Assembly: GCA_947452455.1 (NCBI GenBank)
Contig: CANGBX010000001.1
Location: forward strand, 372,001 to 436,000
Reading direction: 5' to 3'
Source of the DNA: Beijerinckiaceae bacterium
GTDB taxonomy: Bacteria; Pseudomonadota; Alphaproteobacteria; Rhizobiales; Beijerinckiaceae
DNA length: 64,000 nt
The position numbers and the translations under genes were made by a program. This document shows positions 1 through 8,974 of the stretch, in pieces. A model generated the notes under the pieces. The model made no database searches. It was not told the origin of the DNA and was given only the letters and a program-made list of their open reading frames with translations. Each line of letters opens with the position of its first letter. The first letter of the stretch is position 1.

Positions 1-1
1 C

Positions 2-1687
2 TTGCGCTGGGTGCGCCCGCTGCATTCCATTATCGCGACTTTTGGTCCTGAGACGGAAGAGCCGGAGATTGTGCCTTTCACGCTGGATGGCGTGAGCGTG
101 GGCGACATCACCTATGGCCATCGCTTTCTGGCACCCGGCCCGATCAAAGTGCGCCGCTTTGATGATTATGTGAGCGCGTTGGAGAAGGCGAAAGTCGTTC
201 TCGATCCCGCACGCCGCAAAGAAATCATTCTGGCAGATGCGAAAGATCTGGCTTTCGCGCAAGGCATGGAACTTGTCGAAGACGAAGGCCTGCTCAATGA
301 AGTGGCCGGTCTTGTTGAATGGCCTGTCGTGTTGATGGGCGAATTTGACGAGGCTTTCCTCGATATTCCCGCCGAAGTCATCCGTGCCACCATTCGTGCC
401 AATCAAAAATGTTTCGTGCTGAAAAAGCGCGATGCCAAAGATGGCACGCTCGCCAATAAGTTTTTGCTCGTCTCCAACATTGTCGCCACCGACAATGGTA
501 AGGCGATTGCGGCCGGCAATGGCCGCGTCGTGCGCGCCCGCCTGTCGGATGCGCTCTACTTCTGGGAAACGGACCGCAAGCCTTTGCCCGATTATGCGGA
601 TAAGGCTGCCAAGCCGCTCGATCAGCGTCTGGAAAAACTGAAGGCGATGAATGTCGTCTTCCACGAAAAGCTCGGCACGCAGGGTGCGCGCGTAGAGCGT
701 ATTGTCGCGCTGGCGCAACATCTGGCGAAACTTGTGGGCGCTGATGCGGCGAAGGTCGCACGCGCTGCGACTCTCGCTAAAGCGGATTTGATGACGGAAG
801 TCGTCGGCGAGTTTCCTGAGACGCAAGGCCTGATGGGCCGCCGCTATGCGCTGTTGCAGGGCGAGGATGCGTCAGTCGCCGCCGCGATTGAAGAACATTA
901 CAAGCCGCAAGGCCCAAGCGATTATGTGCCGTCTGACCCCGTGTCATTGTCTGTCGCGCTGGCTGACAAGCTTGATACGCTGGCAGGTTTCTGGGCGATT
1001 GATGAAAAGCCCACGGGTTCGAAAGATCCTTATGCTTTGCGCCGTGCGGCGTTGGGTGTGATCCGCATTGTTTTGGAAAACAATCTGCGTTTGCGACTTG
1101 ATGCTGTGGTTGCTGGCGCGCAAGGCGCGCTGCCGGGTGGCGCCAATGCGGATGCGCGCGTTGATCTTCTCGCTTTCTTCGCCGATCGCCTGAAAGTCTA
1201 TCTGCGCGACAAGGGTGCGCGGCATGATCTCATTGACGCGGTTTTCGCGCTTGATGGTCAGGATGATCTGTTGATGATCGTCAAACGCGTCGAAGCACTC
1301 GCTGCTTTCCTCGACAGCGAAGACGGCAAGAATTTGCTCGCGGGCTACAAGCGTGCGGCGAATATTCTCAAAGCCGAAGAGAAGAAAGATAAGGACGCGG
1401 ATTATACCGCGGCCTATCAAGGTGGCACCGATGCGCCCGATGCTGAAAAGGTGCTGGCGGGTGCTGTAGCCTCTGCCACATCAGCGGCTGCGGCTTGTGT
1501 CGCGAAGGAAGATTTTGCGGGCGCGATGAAAGCGCTGGCGGCTCTGCGCGCACCGGTCGATAAATTCTTCGAAGATGTCACGGTGAATGATGCGGATGCG
1601 GGCAAACGTCTCAACCGCCTGCGCCTGCTTTCAGCCTTGCGCGGCGCGGTTCACACAGTGGCGGATTTTTCCAAGATCGGCGGGTGA
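2..1687 (+). CDS. glyS: Glycine--tRNA ligase beta subunit (5' end outside window)
   Basis: Beta subunit of the heterotetrameric bacterial glycyl-tRNA synthetase, which with GlyQ charges tRNA-Gly in the cytoplasm. The 561 visible residues are the middle and C-terminal parts of a protein usually near 700 residues; the frame is open at the window edge, so about 150 N-terminal residues are missing. Family-specific stretches are visible: RWVRPLHSI at the start, GHRF near residue 39, [10 protein letters not shown] near 280 and [15 protein letters not shown] near 343. The last 120 residues form the helical DALR-type anticodon-binding region. The stop at 1685-1687 is followed directly by a tandem array of palindromic repeats rather than another gene. 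glyQ should lie upstream, outside the window. Confidence 0.96.
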   Translation: MRWVRPLHSIIATFGPETEEPEIVPFTLDGVSVGDITYGHRFLAPGPIKVRRFDDYVSALEKAKVVLDPARRKEIILADAKDLAFAQGMELVEDEGLLNEVAGLVEWPVVLMGEFDEAFLDIPAEVIRATIRANQKCFVLKKRDAKDGTLANKFLLVSNIVATDNGKAIAAGNGRVVRARLSDALYFWETDRKPLPDYADKAAKPLDQRLEKLKAMNVVFHEKLGTQGARVERIVALAQHLAKLVGADAAKVARAATLAKADLMTEVVGEFPETQGLMGRRYALLQGEDASVAAAIEEHYKPQGPSDYVPSDPVSLSVALADKLDTLAGFWAIDEKPTGSKDPYALRRAALGVIRIVLENNLRLRLDAVVAGAQGALPGGANADARVDLLAFFADRLKVYLRDKGARHDLIDAVFALDGQDDLLMIVKRVEALAAFLDSEDGKNLLAGYKRAANILKAEEKKDKDADYTAAYQGGTDAPDAEKVLAGAVASATSAAAACVAKEDFAGAMKALAALRAPVDKFFEDVTVNDADAGKRLNRLRLLSALRGAVHTVADFSKIGG

Positions 1688-1706
1688 TTGACGGCGCGCC
1701 CCGCGC

Positions 1707-1793
1707 CGTCATTGCGAGGAGCCGCAGGCGACGCGGCAACCCAGAGTCGCATGTGGGGCCTTCTGGCTTGCTTCGCTAACGCTCGCAATGACG
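1707..1793. repeat. Palindromic intergenic repeat, tandem copy 1
   Basis: Begins cgtcattgcgagg and ends gctcgcaatgacg, so the termini are inverted and the whole unit can fold into a long hairpin. First of three copies spaced exactly 112 bp start to start. Confidence 0.9.
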
Positions 1794-1818
1794 GGCCGAG
1801 AGGCGTCACCTTTACAAC

Positions 1819-1904
1819 CGTCATTGCGAGGAGCCGTAGGCGACGCGGCAACCCAGAGCCGCATGTGGGGCCTTCTGGTTTGCTTCGCTAACGCTCGCAA
1901 TGAC
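1819..1904. repeat. Palindromic intergenic repeat, tandem copy 2
   Basis: Second unit of the array behind glyS. It is nearly identical to copy 1, and the spacer between units (starting ggccgagaggcgt) is also duplicated, which shows that the whole 112-bp period was amplified. Confidence 0.9.
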
Positions 1905-1930
1905 GGGCCGAGAGGCGTTACCTTTACAAC

Positions 1931-2016
1931 CGTCATTGCGAGGAGCCGCAGGCGACGTGGCAAACCAGAGTTGCACGTGAGGCCTTCTGGTTTGCTTCGC
2001 TTCGCTCGCAATGACG
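1931..2016. repeat. Palindromic intergenic repeat, tandem copy 3
   Basis: Third unit of the 112-bp tandem. It differs from the others near its 3' arm (ttcgcttcgctcgc instead of ttcgctaacgctcgc) and ends 14 bp before the xseB stop codon. The array fills the convergent gap between glyS and xseB. Confidence 0.9.
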
Positions 2017-2029
2017 GTGCGGGACGCTG

Positions 2030-2278
2030 TTACTCAACGTCCAGCGGCTCAGCGCCCTTTGCCTGACCATTGGGCGCAAGCGTGATCTTCTCGATCCGTG
2101 CTTCGGCATTTTTCAGCAGTGCTTCGCAATGCGTGCGCAGGTGATTTCCTGTCTCGTAAATCTCGATGCTCTTCTCAAGCGGCACTTGGCCGCCCTCGAG
2201 CTGCGAGACGATTTCTTCCAAGCGGCGCAGAGCCTCTTCGAAGGGCAGTTTGGCAATGTCTTTGGGGATCTCGCTCAC
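2030..2278 (-). CDS. xseB: Exodeoxyribonuclease VII small subunit
   Basis: Small subunit of exonuclease VII, which binds several-fold to XseA and degrades single-stranded DNA into oligonucleotides in the cytoplasm. The protein is 82 residues, typical for the family, and residues 13-65 form the two-helix XseB core (FEEALRRLEEIV, then LEGGQVPLEKSIEIYE). It is the last gene of a minus-strand run and follows the NAD regulator by 37 bp. xseA is not in the window. Confidence is high because the core motif and length both match. Confidence 0.95.
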   Translation of the reverse strand: MSEIPKDIAKLPFEEALRRLEEIVSQLEGGQVPLEKSIEIYETGNHLRTHCEALLKNAEARIEKITLAPNGQAKGAEPLDVE

Positions 2279-2315
2279 AGGTGCAATCCTTGTTTCAAAT
2301 CATCTCTAGCATGTT

Positions 2316-3305
2316 TCACGTGCGCGCGCCGACCCTCAAGCCCGCCGCCGGGCGCTCCTGCAAAATCTCGCGGCGGAAGCGGAAGAGCGCGGCAGGTCGC
2401 CCGCCTGTGGCATGGCTCACTTCGCCGGTGGCTTCCACCACGGCCGAGCTCTCCACCAGCCTGCGGAAATTCTGCTTGTGTAAGTGACGGCCCGAAATGG
2501 CCTCCACCGTGCGCTGCAAAGCGGTCAGCGTAAATGTCTCGGGCATCAATTCGAAAATCACCGGACGATATTTCATCTTCGCGCGCAAGCGGCCCATGGC
2601 GGTCGCGAGAATCCGGCGATGATCATGGCGCATCGTCTGGCCCAATTGCGCAACCGCCGCCATGGCCTGCGCGGCATGGCCGTCACGATGGGCTTCTTCC
2701 ACAAGGCCCGCCTCGTAAATCAGCTCATAACGTTCGAGCACATTTTCATCATCAAACGGCGCGCCATCCGTGCCGAACAAAAGTTTCACACGCTCGCGTC
2801 GCGACAGGCGCCCAATAGACGGCGCGCTTTCTTGCGCGGCCCATGTTTCGAGTTTGGGTATCAGCAATTGGTCAAGCAATTCAGGCCGACCATTGCGCCA
2901 ATCTTCCCACGGAAAAAATGTGTACCAAGAGCGGAAAGTCGCATCAGGCGCTTCTTGCGCAATCTCGCCGGTGCGTGTGAGGGCGAGATAGCCGACCGAC
3001 ACAACATGGGGTTCACGATCGCCCACTTCCGCATGGCGTCCGCGATCACCGAATGTGTAGAGCTGTTCGACATAACCGAGCGGCACGCCTGTTTGTTCCG
3101 ACACCCAGGCGCGCAGGCCGATCTCAAACGTGCGATGCACGACCGGATCAAACGGGCCGGAGGGCAATGCTGTCGCGCTTTTGGGCGCCGTCTCGCGCGC
3201 CACAAGAATGGTGGGCTCGGGCTTGTCGCCCGAGACATTATTCACCGCGACAATCGCCGCGGTGAGGCCGATTTCAATCGGCAAAGTTTGCGGCGCGCTG
3301 CTCAT
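2316..3305 (-). CDS. NrtR-type NAD metabolism regulator (Nudix-like plus winged helix)
   Basis: Predicted transcriptional repressor of NAD biosynthesis or salvage genes. Residues 1-190 form a Nudix-like domain without a complete catalytic Nudix box, which fits ligand sensing rather than hydrolysis. Residues 254-312 form the NrtR winged helix, seen in FTLTALQRTVEAISGR followed by HKQNFRRLV and the wing segment TGGRPAALFRF. NrtR proteins sense ADP-ribose or related NAD metabolites (family knowledge). The gene overlaps the upstream phosphatase gene by 4 bp (ATGA), so the two are translationally coupled. Its target genes are not evident nearby. Similar alphaproteobacterial proteins are usually just called NAD regulator. 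Confidence 0.85.
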   Translation of the reverse strand: MSSAPQTLPIEIGLTAAIVAVNNVSGDKPEPTILVARETAPKSATALPSGPFDPVVHRTFEIGLRAWVSEQTGVPLGYVEQLYTFGDRGRHAEVGDREPHVVSVGYLALTRTGEIAQEAPDATFRSWYTFFPWEDWRNGRPELLDQLLIPKLETWAAQESAPSIGRLSRRERVKLLFGTDGAPFDDENVLERYELIYEAGLVEEAHRDGHAAQAMAAVAQLGQTMRHDHRRILATAMGRLRAKMKYRPVIFELMPETFTLTALQRTVEAISGRHLHKQNFRRLVESSAVVEATGEVSHATGGRPAALFRFRREILQERPAAGLRVGART

Positions 3306-3817
3306 GCGGCCACCTCGAAGGCAAAGGGCACACCTTCAAAACAATCTTCGCCCCGACCGATTTCGGCAATGGCGGCGATCATGCGGCCGTCGCGCTGGAG
3401 ATGCGCATCGGCAAGTTCGATGAGCCGCGCATTGGGTGTGGCTGTTGGCGAGAGCTGTCGCAAGCGTTGCGCGGTTTCGCGCTCGCAGGCATGAGGGTGC
3501 AAAGCGCAATAAGAAATATAAGCCGCAGCCGTCGAGCGCGAGACGCCCGCATAGCAATGGATGAGCAAGGGTTCGTGTCTGTTCCAGGCCTGCACAAAGT
3601 CGAGCAATTGCGCCACATGTGCAGTCTCGGGCAGCACATGGCCGTCGAGCGCCTGCGTAATATCGGAGAGGCCGACAAAGAGATGGCGCTCGCGTGCGAT
3701 GGTTTTGGGTGTCTCAACACTCGTATTCACATTGATCAGCGTGACAAGGCTCGTCGCGCCCGTGGTGCGGGCGGTCTCTTCGAGCTTTGACAGGGAGCAA
3801 ACGTGAATCTTCGGCAT
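3302..3817 (-). CDS. Tyrosine/dual-specificity protein phosphatase
   Basis: A 171-residue cysteine-dependent phosphatase of the dual-specificity type. The P-loop HCYAGVSRS at residues 87-95 has the HCx5R signature, with nucleophile Cys88 and phosphate-binding Arg94. The general acid is probably an Asp in the preceding loop near residues 52-59 (SDITQALD). The substrate is unknown; small stand-alone members in Alphaproteobacteria are annotated only as tyrosine phosphatase family. It lies between an HD hydrolase and the NAD regulator in a tightly packed operon and overlaps the latter by 4 bp, which suggests a role in nucleotide or NAD housekeeping rather than a classical signalling cascade. That role is inference. 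Confidence 0.85.
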   Translation of the reverse strand: MPKIHVCSLSKLEETARTTGATSLVTLINVNTSVETPKTIARERHLFVGLSDITQALDGHVLPETAHVAQLLDFVQAWNRHEPLLIHCYAGVSRSTAAAYISYCALHPHACERETAQRLRQLSPTATPNARLIELADAHLQRDGRMIAAIAEIGRGEDCFEGVPFAFEVAA

Positions 3818-3823
3818 GACGGT

Positions 3824-4441
3824 TTAAGCCTCATCCGCAAATTCGGCTTCGAGCGCGCGAAAGCGCGTCAGAAAAATCTCTTCCGCCTGTTGCGAGGAGA
3901 TGGGCGCCAGCCAATGGTCGATGTCGCGCAGCGACATATCGGGTCGGCCGAAAAACTTGTCTGCCTCTTCAAACGTAAAGCCCGCCAGATGCGTGGCCTC
4001 GATAAAGGCGGCCGCGCGGTCAGCGGCCTTCGTCACTTTATGAACGAGCGACGCTGGCTTGGCGGGCAGTGCAAAGCGCAGATGAATGGCCGCCATCAAA
4101 CGCGCTTCGACATCTTTGTACGTCTCGCCAATCACCGTTTTGAACGGCGAGATAATATCGCCGATCACATATTCAGGCGCATCATGCAAAAGCACCATGG
4201 CGCGCGTCTTGGCCGAAATATTCGTATCAAGATGGCCCGCAATATGTTCGACCAGCACGGAATGTTGCGCGACGGAGAAGATGTGGGGCCCGCGTGTCTG
4301 CCCGTTCCAGCGCGCCACGCGCGCCAGACCATGGGCAATATCTTCAATCTCGACATCGAGCGGCGAGGGGTCGAGCAGATCAAGCCTGCGACCCGAGAGC
4401 ATGCGTTGCCAAGCGCGGGGTGGTTCCTTGCGGGGCGGCAT
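3824..4441 (-). CDS. HD-domain phosphohydrolase (YfbR-like)
   Basis: A 205-residue HD-superfamily metal-dependent phosphohydrolase, likely acting on nucleotides as YfbR does on deoxynucleoside 5'-monophosphates. Metal ligands are visible: His60 in SVAQHSVLVEH, the His86-Asp87 pair in LLHDAPEYVIGDI, and a downstream Asp near 145. The start is placed at 4441, because there its ATG shares one base with the TAA stop of the upstream tag gene; a longer frame from 4483 would run 42 bases further into tag and looks unlikely. It sits with a DNA glycosylase upstream and a phosphatase downstream, a context consistent with nucleotide-pool sanitation. The exact substrate is not shown by the sequence. Confidence 0.85.
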   Translation of the reverse strand: MPPRKEPPRAWQRMLSGRRLDLLDPSPLDVEIEDIAHGLARVARWNGQTRGPHIFSVAQHSVLVEHIAGHLDTNISAKTRAMVLLHDAPEYVIGDIISPFKTVIGETYKDVEARLMAAIHLRFALPAKPASLVHKVTKAADRAAAFIEATHLAGFTFEEADKFFGRPDMSLRDIDHWLAPISSQQAEEIFLTRFRALEAEFADEA

Positions 4442-5064
4442 TATTTTTTCCTCTTTGCCAATTTCAGGCATTTGGCGTGGCAATGGCAGCCAACGAGATG
4501 ATCATTGAACATGCCGACGGCTTGCGCGAAAGCATAGATGATCGTCGGCCCACAAAAATTGAAGCCGCGCTTTTTGAGATCTTTGCTCATTGCGACGGTG
4601 AGCGGCGATTGCGTCTGCATATCACCCATTTTACGCAGATTGTTCTGGATCGGCGCGCCATCAAAGAAATTCCAGAGGTAGTTGGAAAAGCCCTCTTGTT
4701 CCTGAATGGCAAGCCAAGCGCGGGCCGATGTCACGCTGCTCTCGATTTTGGCGCGGTTGCGCACAATGCCGGCGTCCCCCATCAGCTTGTCGATTTTGCG
4801 CGGTGTGTAGCGTGCTATTTTTTCCGGCTGAAAACCATCAAAAGCTGCACGGAAATTCTCGCGCTTGCGCAAAATGGTGATCCACGAGAGGCCCGCCTGA
4901 AAACCATCGAGGATGAGTTTTTCAAACAAAGCGCGGTCATCCCATTCGGGCACGCCCCAATCGGTGTCGTGATATTTGAGGTATAACGGGTCATCCCCCG
5001 GCCACGGGCAGCGGGCGCGCCCATCGGGATAAATCACATGTGTGCGGGCGGCGCGCTCATTCAT
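4441..5064 (-). CDS. tag: DNA-3-methyladenine glycosylase I
   Basis: Base-excision repair enzyme that removes 3-methyladenine from alkylated DNA. The 207 residues contain the Tag signature RCPWPGDDPLYLKYHDTDWG near the N-terminus. The zinc site can be read as Cys19, His32, His189 and Cys193 (HLVGC), matching the Cys-His-His-Cys set of E. coli Tag. The core GFQAGLSWITILRKR and GIVRNRAKI segments are also typical. The stop overlaps the start of the HD hydrolase by one base (TAATG). Gene order ygfZ, tag, HD, phosphatase, NAD regulator, xseB suggests one transcript. Confidence 0.95.
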   Translation of the reverse strand: MNERAARTHVIYPDGRARCPWPGDDPLYLKYHDTDWGVPEWDDRALFEKLILDGFQAGLSWITILRKRENFRAAFDGFQPEKIARYTPRKIDKLMGDAGIVRNRAKIESSVTSARAWLAIQEQEGFSNYLWNFFDGAPIQNNLRKMGDMQTQSPLTVAMSKDLKKRGFNFCGPTIIYAFAQAVGMFNDHLVGCHCHAKCLKLAKRKK

Positions 5065-5106
5065 GTGCGGATTTTATCGATCGGCCTGCCTGAGCGAAAG
5101 GGCAGA

Positions 5107-5922
5107 TCAGGATTTGACCATATGGTCGGGGGTCAATTCCACAATGGCTGTGCCCGCCACCAGCGCCTGTCCGGCGGAAATGGCTTCTTCGGCGCGGTCG
5201 GTGCGCACCAAGGCCAGCGCGTGGCCTGAGGGGGCAATGCTACCCAAAGTGCCGATGGCGATCTCGCCTGCCAGAATAGGCGTGCCGGGTGCGGGCGCCT
5301 CTCCGCGCAGCATGACGGGCAGGATGCGTTTGCGCACACCGCCACGATGCTCCATGCGCGAGACAACTTCCTGGCCGACATAGCAGCCTTTCTTGAAATC
5401 GAGCCCGTGGATCAGATCCATGTCAGCGTCATGGGGAAAAATCTCGCCGAAGGGGAAGTCGCGTCCCGCTTCCGGCACGCCGGCAATGATGCGATGCGCG
5501 TGATAGGCGTCACTGGTCGCATCACCCTTGGCCTCGTCGCGGCTCACAAAGGCGCGTCGGCCGAGACTGATGTGGCGCGGATCATCATACACAAAGCCCG
5601 GCAGAGGCGCGCCGTCCCATGCGGCCATGACCGCCAAGGGTGAGGGCGTGATGGTGATGGGTGCGCGCAGGCGATACATGGTCAGGCGTTTGGCGAGGCT
5701 CTCGGCTTGGTTCGCAGCCGTGTCGAGCCAAAAGCCGTCGCCTTCTTCGACGATCAGAAAATCAAAGAGGATTTTGCCCTGTGGCGAGAGCAGCGCGCCA
5801 AAGCCCGCTTGGGTCGGGCTTACGCGGTCCATATTGCAGGTGAGGATGCCTTGCAGGAAGTTGCGCGCCTCGCTTCCGGCGATGCGCAGCACGGCGCGAT
5901 CGTCGAGACAAGCTGATGGCAT
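5107..5922 (-). CDS. ygfZ: Folate-binding YgfZ/CAF17 family protein
   Basis: A tetrahydrofolate-dependent helper for assembly or repair of iron-sulfur clusters in a subset of enzymes, including the radical-SAM protein MiaB (family knowledge). The 271-residue sequence is GcvT-like, and the diagnostic motif KGCYVGQE lies at residues 178-185 with the conserved Cys at 180. The N-terminal part carries FLQGILTCN and SPQGKILFDF, also typical. It is 42 bp upstream of tag on the same strand. SufE, another Fe-S assembly factor, is encoded far away at 53.2 kb. Confidence 0.92.
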   Translation of the reverse strand: MPSACLDDRAVLRIAGSEARNFLQGILTCNMDRVSPTQAGFGALLSPQGKILFDFLIVEEGDGFWLDTAANQAESLAKRLTMYRLRAPITITPSPLAVMAAWDGAPLPGFVYDDPRHISLGRRAFVSRDEAKGDATSDAYHAHRIIAGVPEAGRDFPFGEIFPHDADMDLIHGLDFKKGCYVGQEVVSRMEHRGGVRKRILPVMLRGEAPAPGTPILAGEIAIGTLGSIAPSGHALALVRTDRAEEAISAGQALVAGTAIVELTPDHMVKS

Positions 5923-6000
5923 GGCAAAGGGCTCCCCGAAAAAATCAGCGACCCTTATTACTTAAGGCTGCTGCCGCGGGGCGCAAGGCTTTGCGGGCGG

Positions 6001-6303
6001 TTAGTGGCGATGGGTCAGGGAAAACTCGCCCGACAGAATGCGCTCGGGCAGATTTTTGGCAAAAAGCGCTGCCAATTCTTCGCCATGCAGCACCACAAGC
6101 TCCTGCATAGCGGCAAAGAGCGCGGCATGGGCGAAATCCTCGCTTTCGACGCCCGCCATAATGGCTTCGGCAAAAGCATCGGTCACAAAGCCGAGCGCCT
6201 CGCGGCGGTTGTCAGCTGTGTCCGGATCTTCGATCAGTGCGGAGAGAAAAGCATTGTTCATCACGGAGGGGACAATAGCCTGTGATGTCTTCCGCTGCGA
6301 CAC
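6001..6303 (-). CDS. Conserved hypothetical protein, about 100 residues
   Basis: I do not recognise a named family. The frame encodes a small acidic, largely helical protein without signal peptide or membrane segment (core MNNAFLSALIEDPDTADNRR, then FAEAIMAGVESEDFAHAALFAAMQELVVLHG). The start is uncertain: GTG at 6303 gives 100 residues and ATG at 6261 gives 86, and neither has a convincing Shine-Dalgarno sequence. It lies between the NUDIX gene and ygfZ on the same strand, so it is probably part of the same run. The coding call rests on position and composition rather than a motif. Confidence 0.6.
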   Translation of the reverse strand: MSQRKTSQAIVPSVMNNAFLSALIEDPDTADNRREALGFVTDAFAEAIMAGVESEDFAHAALFAAMQELVVLHGEELAALFAKNLPERILSGEFSLTHRH

Positions 6304-6319
6304 ATGTCTTATGGAAAGG

Positions 6320-6760
6320 TTAACGCGCGGGGTCGCCCATCAGTTTGGCCGCATTGGACAGAATATTTTGTAGATTTGGCGTCACTGGCAGATCGCCGAG
6401 ATTGGCCGGATCCACCCAGAGAAGCTGCGGCGCTTCAGTTGATGGTGTGCCCTCGCCGCTGATCCAATGGGCTGCAAAGCTCGTGACAACAAAATGGCGA
6501 CGCACTTTGCCGGCCTCATCTTTTTCGATGACTTGCGTATGCCCCGCAAAGCCGATGATGCGCGCACGCACGCCCGTTTCTTCAAACAGCTCGCGCAATG
6601 CGCCGTCTTCAAGACGCTCGCCAATCTCCACTACGCCGCCGGGCAGAGAAAAGACATGTGCAGCTGGCGGGTTGGCGCGTGCGCCCAGCAATAGTTTGCC
6701 GTCACGAAAGACCGCGACACTGGCCGCCAGAATGGGGCGATCGGGATAAAGGCGGCTCAC
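6320..6760 (-). CDS. NUDIX hydrolase
   Basis: A 146-residue NUDIX pyrophosphohydrolase, probably an ADP-ribose- or nucleotide-type enzyme. The complete Nudix box runs from residue 41 ([17 protein letters not shown]) to LFEETGV ending at 64, with the metal-binding REx2EE intact. I place the start at GTG 6760, which overlaps the pdxH stop as GTGA; a longer version from 6784 would cover more of pdxH. With PdxH and the NAD regulator in the same minus-strand run, cofactor or NAD-derivative turnover is a reasonable guess, but the substrate cannot be read from the sequence. Confidence 0.88.
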   Translation of the reverse strand: MSRLYPDRPILAASVAVFRDGKLLLGARANPPAAHVFSLPGGVVEIGERLEDGALRELFEETGVRARIIGFAGHTQVIEKDEAGKVRRHFVVTSFAAHWISGEGTPSTEAPQLLWVDPANLGDLPVTPNLQNILSNAAKLMGDPAR

Positions 6761-7359
6761 GGATAGAGCCGCTCCTTGCGCCAAGCACCATCGGGTTCAT
6801 CGCGGAAGAATGTCACGCGATCATGCAGACGGAACGGGCGGTCGTGCCAGAATTCAATCTGCACGGGGCGAATGCGATAGCCGTTCCAATGGGGCGGGCG
6901 GGGCACTTCGCCCAAGCCGAAGCGCGCGGCTTCGCGCGCCACGGCTTTTTCCAGAGCAAAGCGTGTTTCCAGCGGGCGTGATTGCTTGCTCGCCCATGCA
7001 CCAATGCGGCTGTCGCGCGGACGCGAGGCGAAATAATCATCGGCTTCTTGCGTGCTCACCAGTTCCACGGGGCCGCGCACGCGCACCTGACGGCGCAGCG
7101 ACTTCCAATGGAAGATCAGCGCGGCTTTCATAGTGTGCGAGAGTTCGGTGCCTTTGGCGCTTTCGCTATTGGTGTAGAAAACGAAACCGCGCGGCTCCAA
7201 GCCCTTCAACAAAACCATGCGGGCATCCGGCATGCCCTCCTTGTCGACGGTGGACAGACACATGGCATTCGGATCGTTGATTTCTTTTTCGTTCGCCTCG
7301 GCAAACCAATGTTCGAAAAGGGCGAAGGGTTCATGCGCATCGGTGAAATCTTGGGTCAT
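6757..7359 (-). CDS. pdxH: Pyridoxamine 5'-phosphate oxidase
   Basis: FMN-dependent enzyme that oxidises pyridoxine or pyridoxamine 5'-phosphate to pyridoxal 5'-phosphate, the last step of vitamin B6 synthesis and salvage. The 200-residue protein from ATG 7359 has the FMN- and substrate-binding segments [31 protein letters not shown] and the C-terminal [11 protein letters not shown]...ERLYP. A longer frame from 7431 adds 24 low-complexity residues and is probably not used. It heads the minus-strand run and is divergent from the DnaJ-like gene across a 236-bp gap. Confidence 0.95.
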   Translation of the reverse strand: MTQDFTDAHEPFALFEHWFAEANEKEINDPNAMCLSTVDKEGMPDARMVLLKGLEPRGFVFYTNSESAKGTELSHTMKAALIFHWKSLRRQVRVRGPVELVSTQEADDYFASRPRDSRIGAWASKQSRPLETRFALEKAVAREAARFGLGEVPRPPHWNGYRIRPVQIEFWHDRPFRLHDRVTFFRDEPDGAWRKERLYP

Positions 7360-7509
7360 TCTTGGTCGGCGTCCTGATCGGGGTGCGGTATGGGGCCAGC
7401 GGGCCCTTGAGCTCTGGCTTCTCTCTAGCATGAGAGGCGCAAGGACGGCGATTCCGGGCGCGTTTTGGCCCCTTTAACGCCGTTTTTTAAGACCATTTTT
7501 GCTCCGGCC

Positions 7510-7539
7510 TTGCACAGAGCCCCGTCCCACCCACATAAA
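7510..7539 (+). promoter_or_regulatory. Possible sigma-70-type promoter for the DnaJ-like gene
   Basis: A TTGCAC box at 7510-7515 and CATAAA at 7534-7539 are separated by 18 bp and lie 57 bp upstream of the start at 7596. The spacing is acceptable and the boxes are partial matches, so this is only a candidate. Confidence 0.35.
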
Positions 7540-7595
7540 GGTCGAGACGAATACCCCTGTGCCGCCATGGGCGGGGGGATAGATTGGGCTCATTC

Positions 7596-8561
7596 ATGCG
7601 TGATCCATATTCAGTGCTTGGGGTGACCAAGTCGGCCTCGGCCGACGAGGTGAAAAAGGCTTTCCGCAAGCTCGCCAAAAAATATCATCCCGACCAGAAC
7701 ACGGGCGACCCCAAGGCGCAGGAGAAATTTTCGGAAGTCTCCTTGGCCTATGAGATCTTGGGCGACGATAAAAAGCGCGCGCAATTTGATCGCGGCGAGA
7801 TTGATGCCGATGGCAAGCCGCGTGGCTTTGAAGGTTTTGGCGCTGGCGGCCCGTTTCGTCGCGGCGGTAGCGCGGGCGGCGGCAATCCGTTTGAAAATTT
7901 CGAATTCAATATGGGCGGCTCGCCTTTCGGTCAGGCGGGCGCTGGTCGCGGCGGTTTTGATGCGAGCGAATTTTTCGATCTGTTTGGCGGGCGCGGTCGT
8001 GGTCGCCAGCAAAATGCGCAGCCCCAACGCGGCAAGGATGTCGAGCATACAGTGAGCATTTCACTGGGTGATGCCGTCAATGGAACAAGCGCGCGTGTGT
8101 CATTGCCCACGGGCAAGACGCTGGATGTGGCAGTTCCTGCCGGCATTGAAGATGGCAAGCAGATCCGTCTCAAAGGTCAGGGGCATCCGGGGCCGGGCAA
8201 TGGGCCTGCGGGCGATGCGATGATCACGGTGAAGATTGCGCGTCACCCTTTCTTCCGTGTCGAGGGACATGATCTGCGTCTTGATTTGCCGATCACGCTT
8301 TATGAAGCGGTGCTGGGCGGCAAAGTGCAGGTGCCGACTTTATCGGGCAAAGTTGAAATGTCGCTGCCACCAGGCGCGACCGGCGGTAAGACAATGCGCC
8401 TGCGCGGCAAGGGTCTTCCGGCAGGGGAAGGCAAAGCAGCGGGTGATCTTCTGGTCACGCCGCGCATCATCATGCCCGAGCAACCATCAGCCGAATTGGA
8501 AGATTTGATGCGCCATTGGCAAGTGACGCGGCCTTATGATCCGCGCAAAGATCTCGGCTGA
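7596..8561 (+). CDS. DnaJ-type co-chaperone without zinc finger (CbpA-like)
   Basis: Hsp40 co-chaperone that would stimulate DnaK ATPase activity and deliver substrates. Residues 1-65 are a J domain with HPD at 31-33; residues 75-135 are a Gly/Phe-rich linker; from 145 to about 310 lie the two C-terminal substrate-binding beta domains ([19 protein letters not shown], then [13 protein letters not shown]). There are no CxxCxGxG repeats, which separates it from canonical DnaJ and makes it type II, like CbpA. ATG 7596 is chosen rather than 7584 because [10 protein letters not shown] is the normal J-domain beginning. Confidence 0.92.
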   Translation: MRDPYSVLGVTKSASADEVKKAFRKLAKKYHPDQNTGDPKAQEKFSEVSLAYEILGDDKKRAQFDRGEIDADGKPRGFEGFGAGGPFRRGGSAGGGNPFENFEFNMGGSPFGQAGAGRGGFDASEFFDLFGGRGRGRQQNAQPQRGKDVEHTVSISLGDAVNGTSARVSLPTGKTLDVAVPAGIEDGKQIRLKGQGHPGPGNGPAGDAMITVKIARHPFFRVEGHDLRLDLPITLYEAVLGGKVQVPTLSGKVEMSLPPGATGGKTMRLRGKGLPAGEGKAAGDLLVTPRIIMPEQPSAELEDLMRHWQVTRPYDPRKDLG

Positions 8562-8974
8562 TCCATCTTTTTATCAATGGTGATGGTTTGTCTGTGCGCG
8601 GTGCCAGGAATAACGCCGCTCGCATAAAGCACGGTTGCAAAAAGCAAGACGCCAAGCGTCAGCGAAATCATTTTCCACTTCAGCGTTTCATCGCGCCCGT
8701 TCGCAAGTGCGGGCAGGCTTTCCACACGATGGGGAAAGGGCGGCGCGCGATGCGTGGGGAGCGCTTGCATCAACAGATCAGGCACAGGTTCATGCGCCAG
8801 CGGCGCGAAAGTCGCACGCAGCCATTGGTCTTGCGCGCGCCAGATTTTCAATTTGCTTTGCATCTCTCCATTGCATTGGACAATGGCAGCCACTTCGGCT
8901 GCGCGCGCGGGTGGTAATTCCTCATCCAGAAAGGCGCAGAGTTCTGCATCCGAGATTTTACGCGGCACGGTCAC
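8534..8974 (-). CDS. Membrane-bound anti-sigma factor
   Basis: A 146-residue protein whose N-terminus ([20 protein letters not shown]) matches the cytosolic anti-sigma domain of the RseA/COG5662 kind, followed by one membrane helix at residues 101-121 and a short periplasmic tail of about 25 residues. There is no HxxxCxxC zinc motif. The GTG start at 8974 overlaps the sigma factor stop (GTGA), so the two are translationally coupled, as expected for a sigma/anti-sigma pair. Its 3' end overlaps the end of the convergent DnaJ-like gene by 28 bp. The signal it senses is unknown. Confidence 0.82.
   Translation of the reverse strand: MTVPRKISDAELCAFLDEELPPARAAEVAAIVQCNGEMQSKLKIWRAQDQWLRATFAPLAHEPVPDLLMQALPTHRAPPFPHRVESLPALANGRDETLKWKMISLTLGVLLFATVLYASGVIPGTAHRQTITIDKKMDQPRSLRGS

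Noticed and set aside
1688-2011. Open frames of 66-100 codons on both strands behind glyS
   Set aside because: They lie entirely within the tandem palindromic repeats; all frames repeat with the 112-bp period and no start signal or domain is present.
2316-3494. Long plus-strand frame opposite the NAD regulator and phosphatase genes (336 codons)
   Set aside because: It is antisense to two well-supported genes, has the composition of a shadow frame and no recognisable motif.
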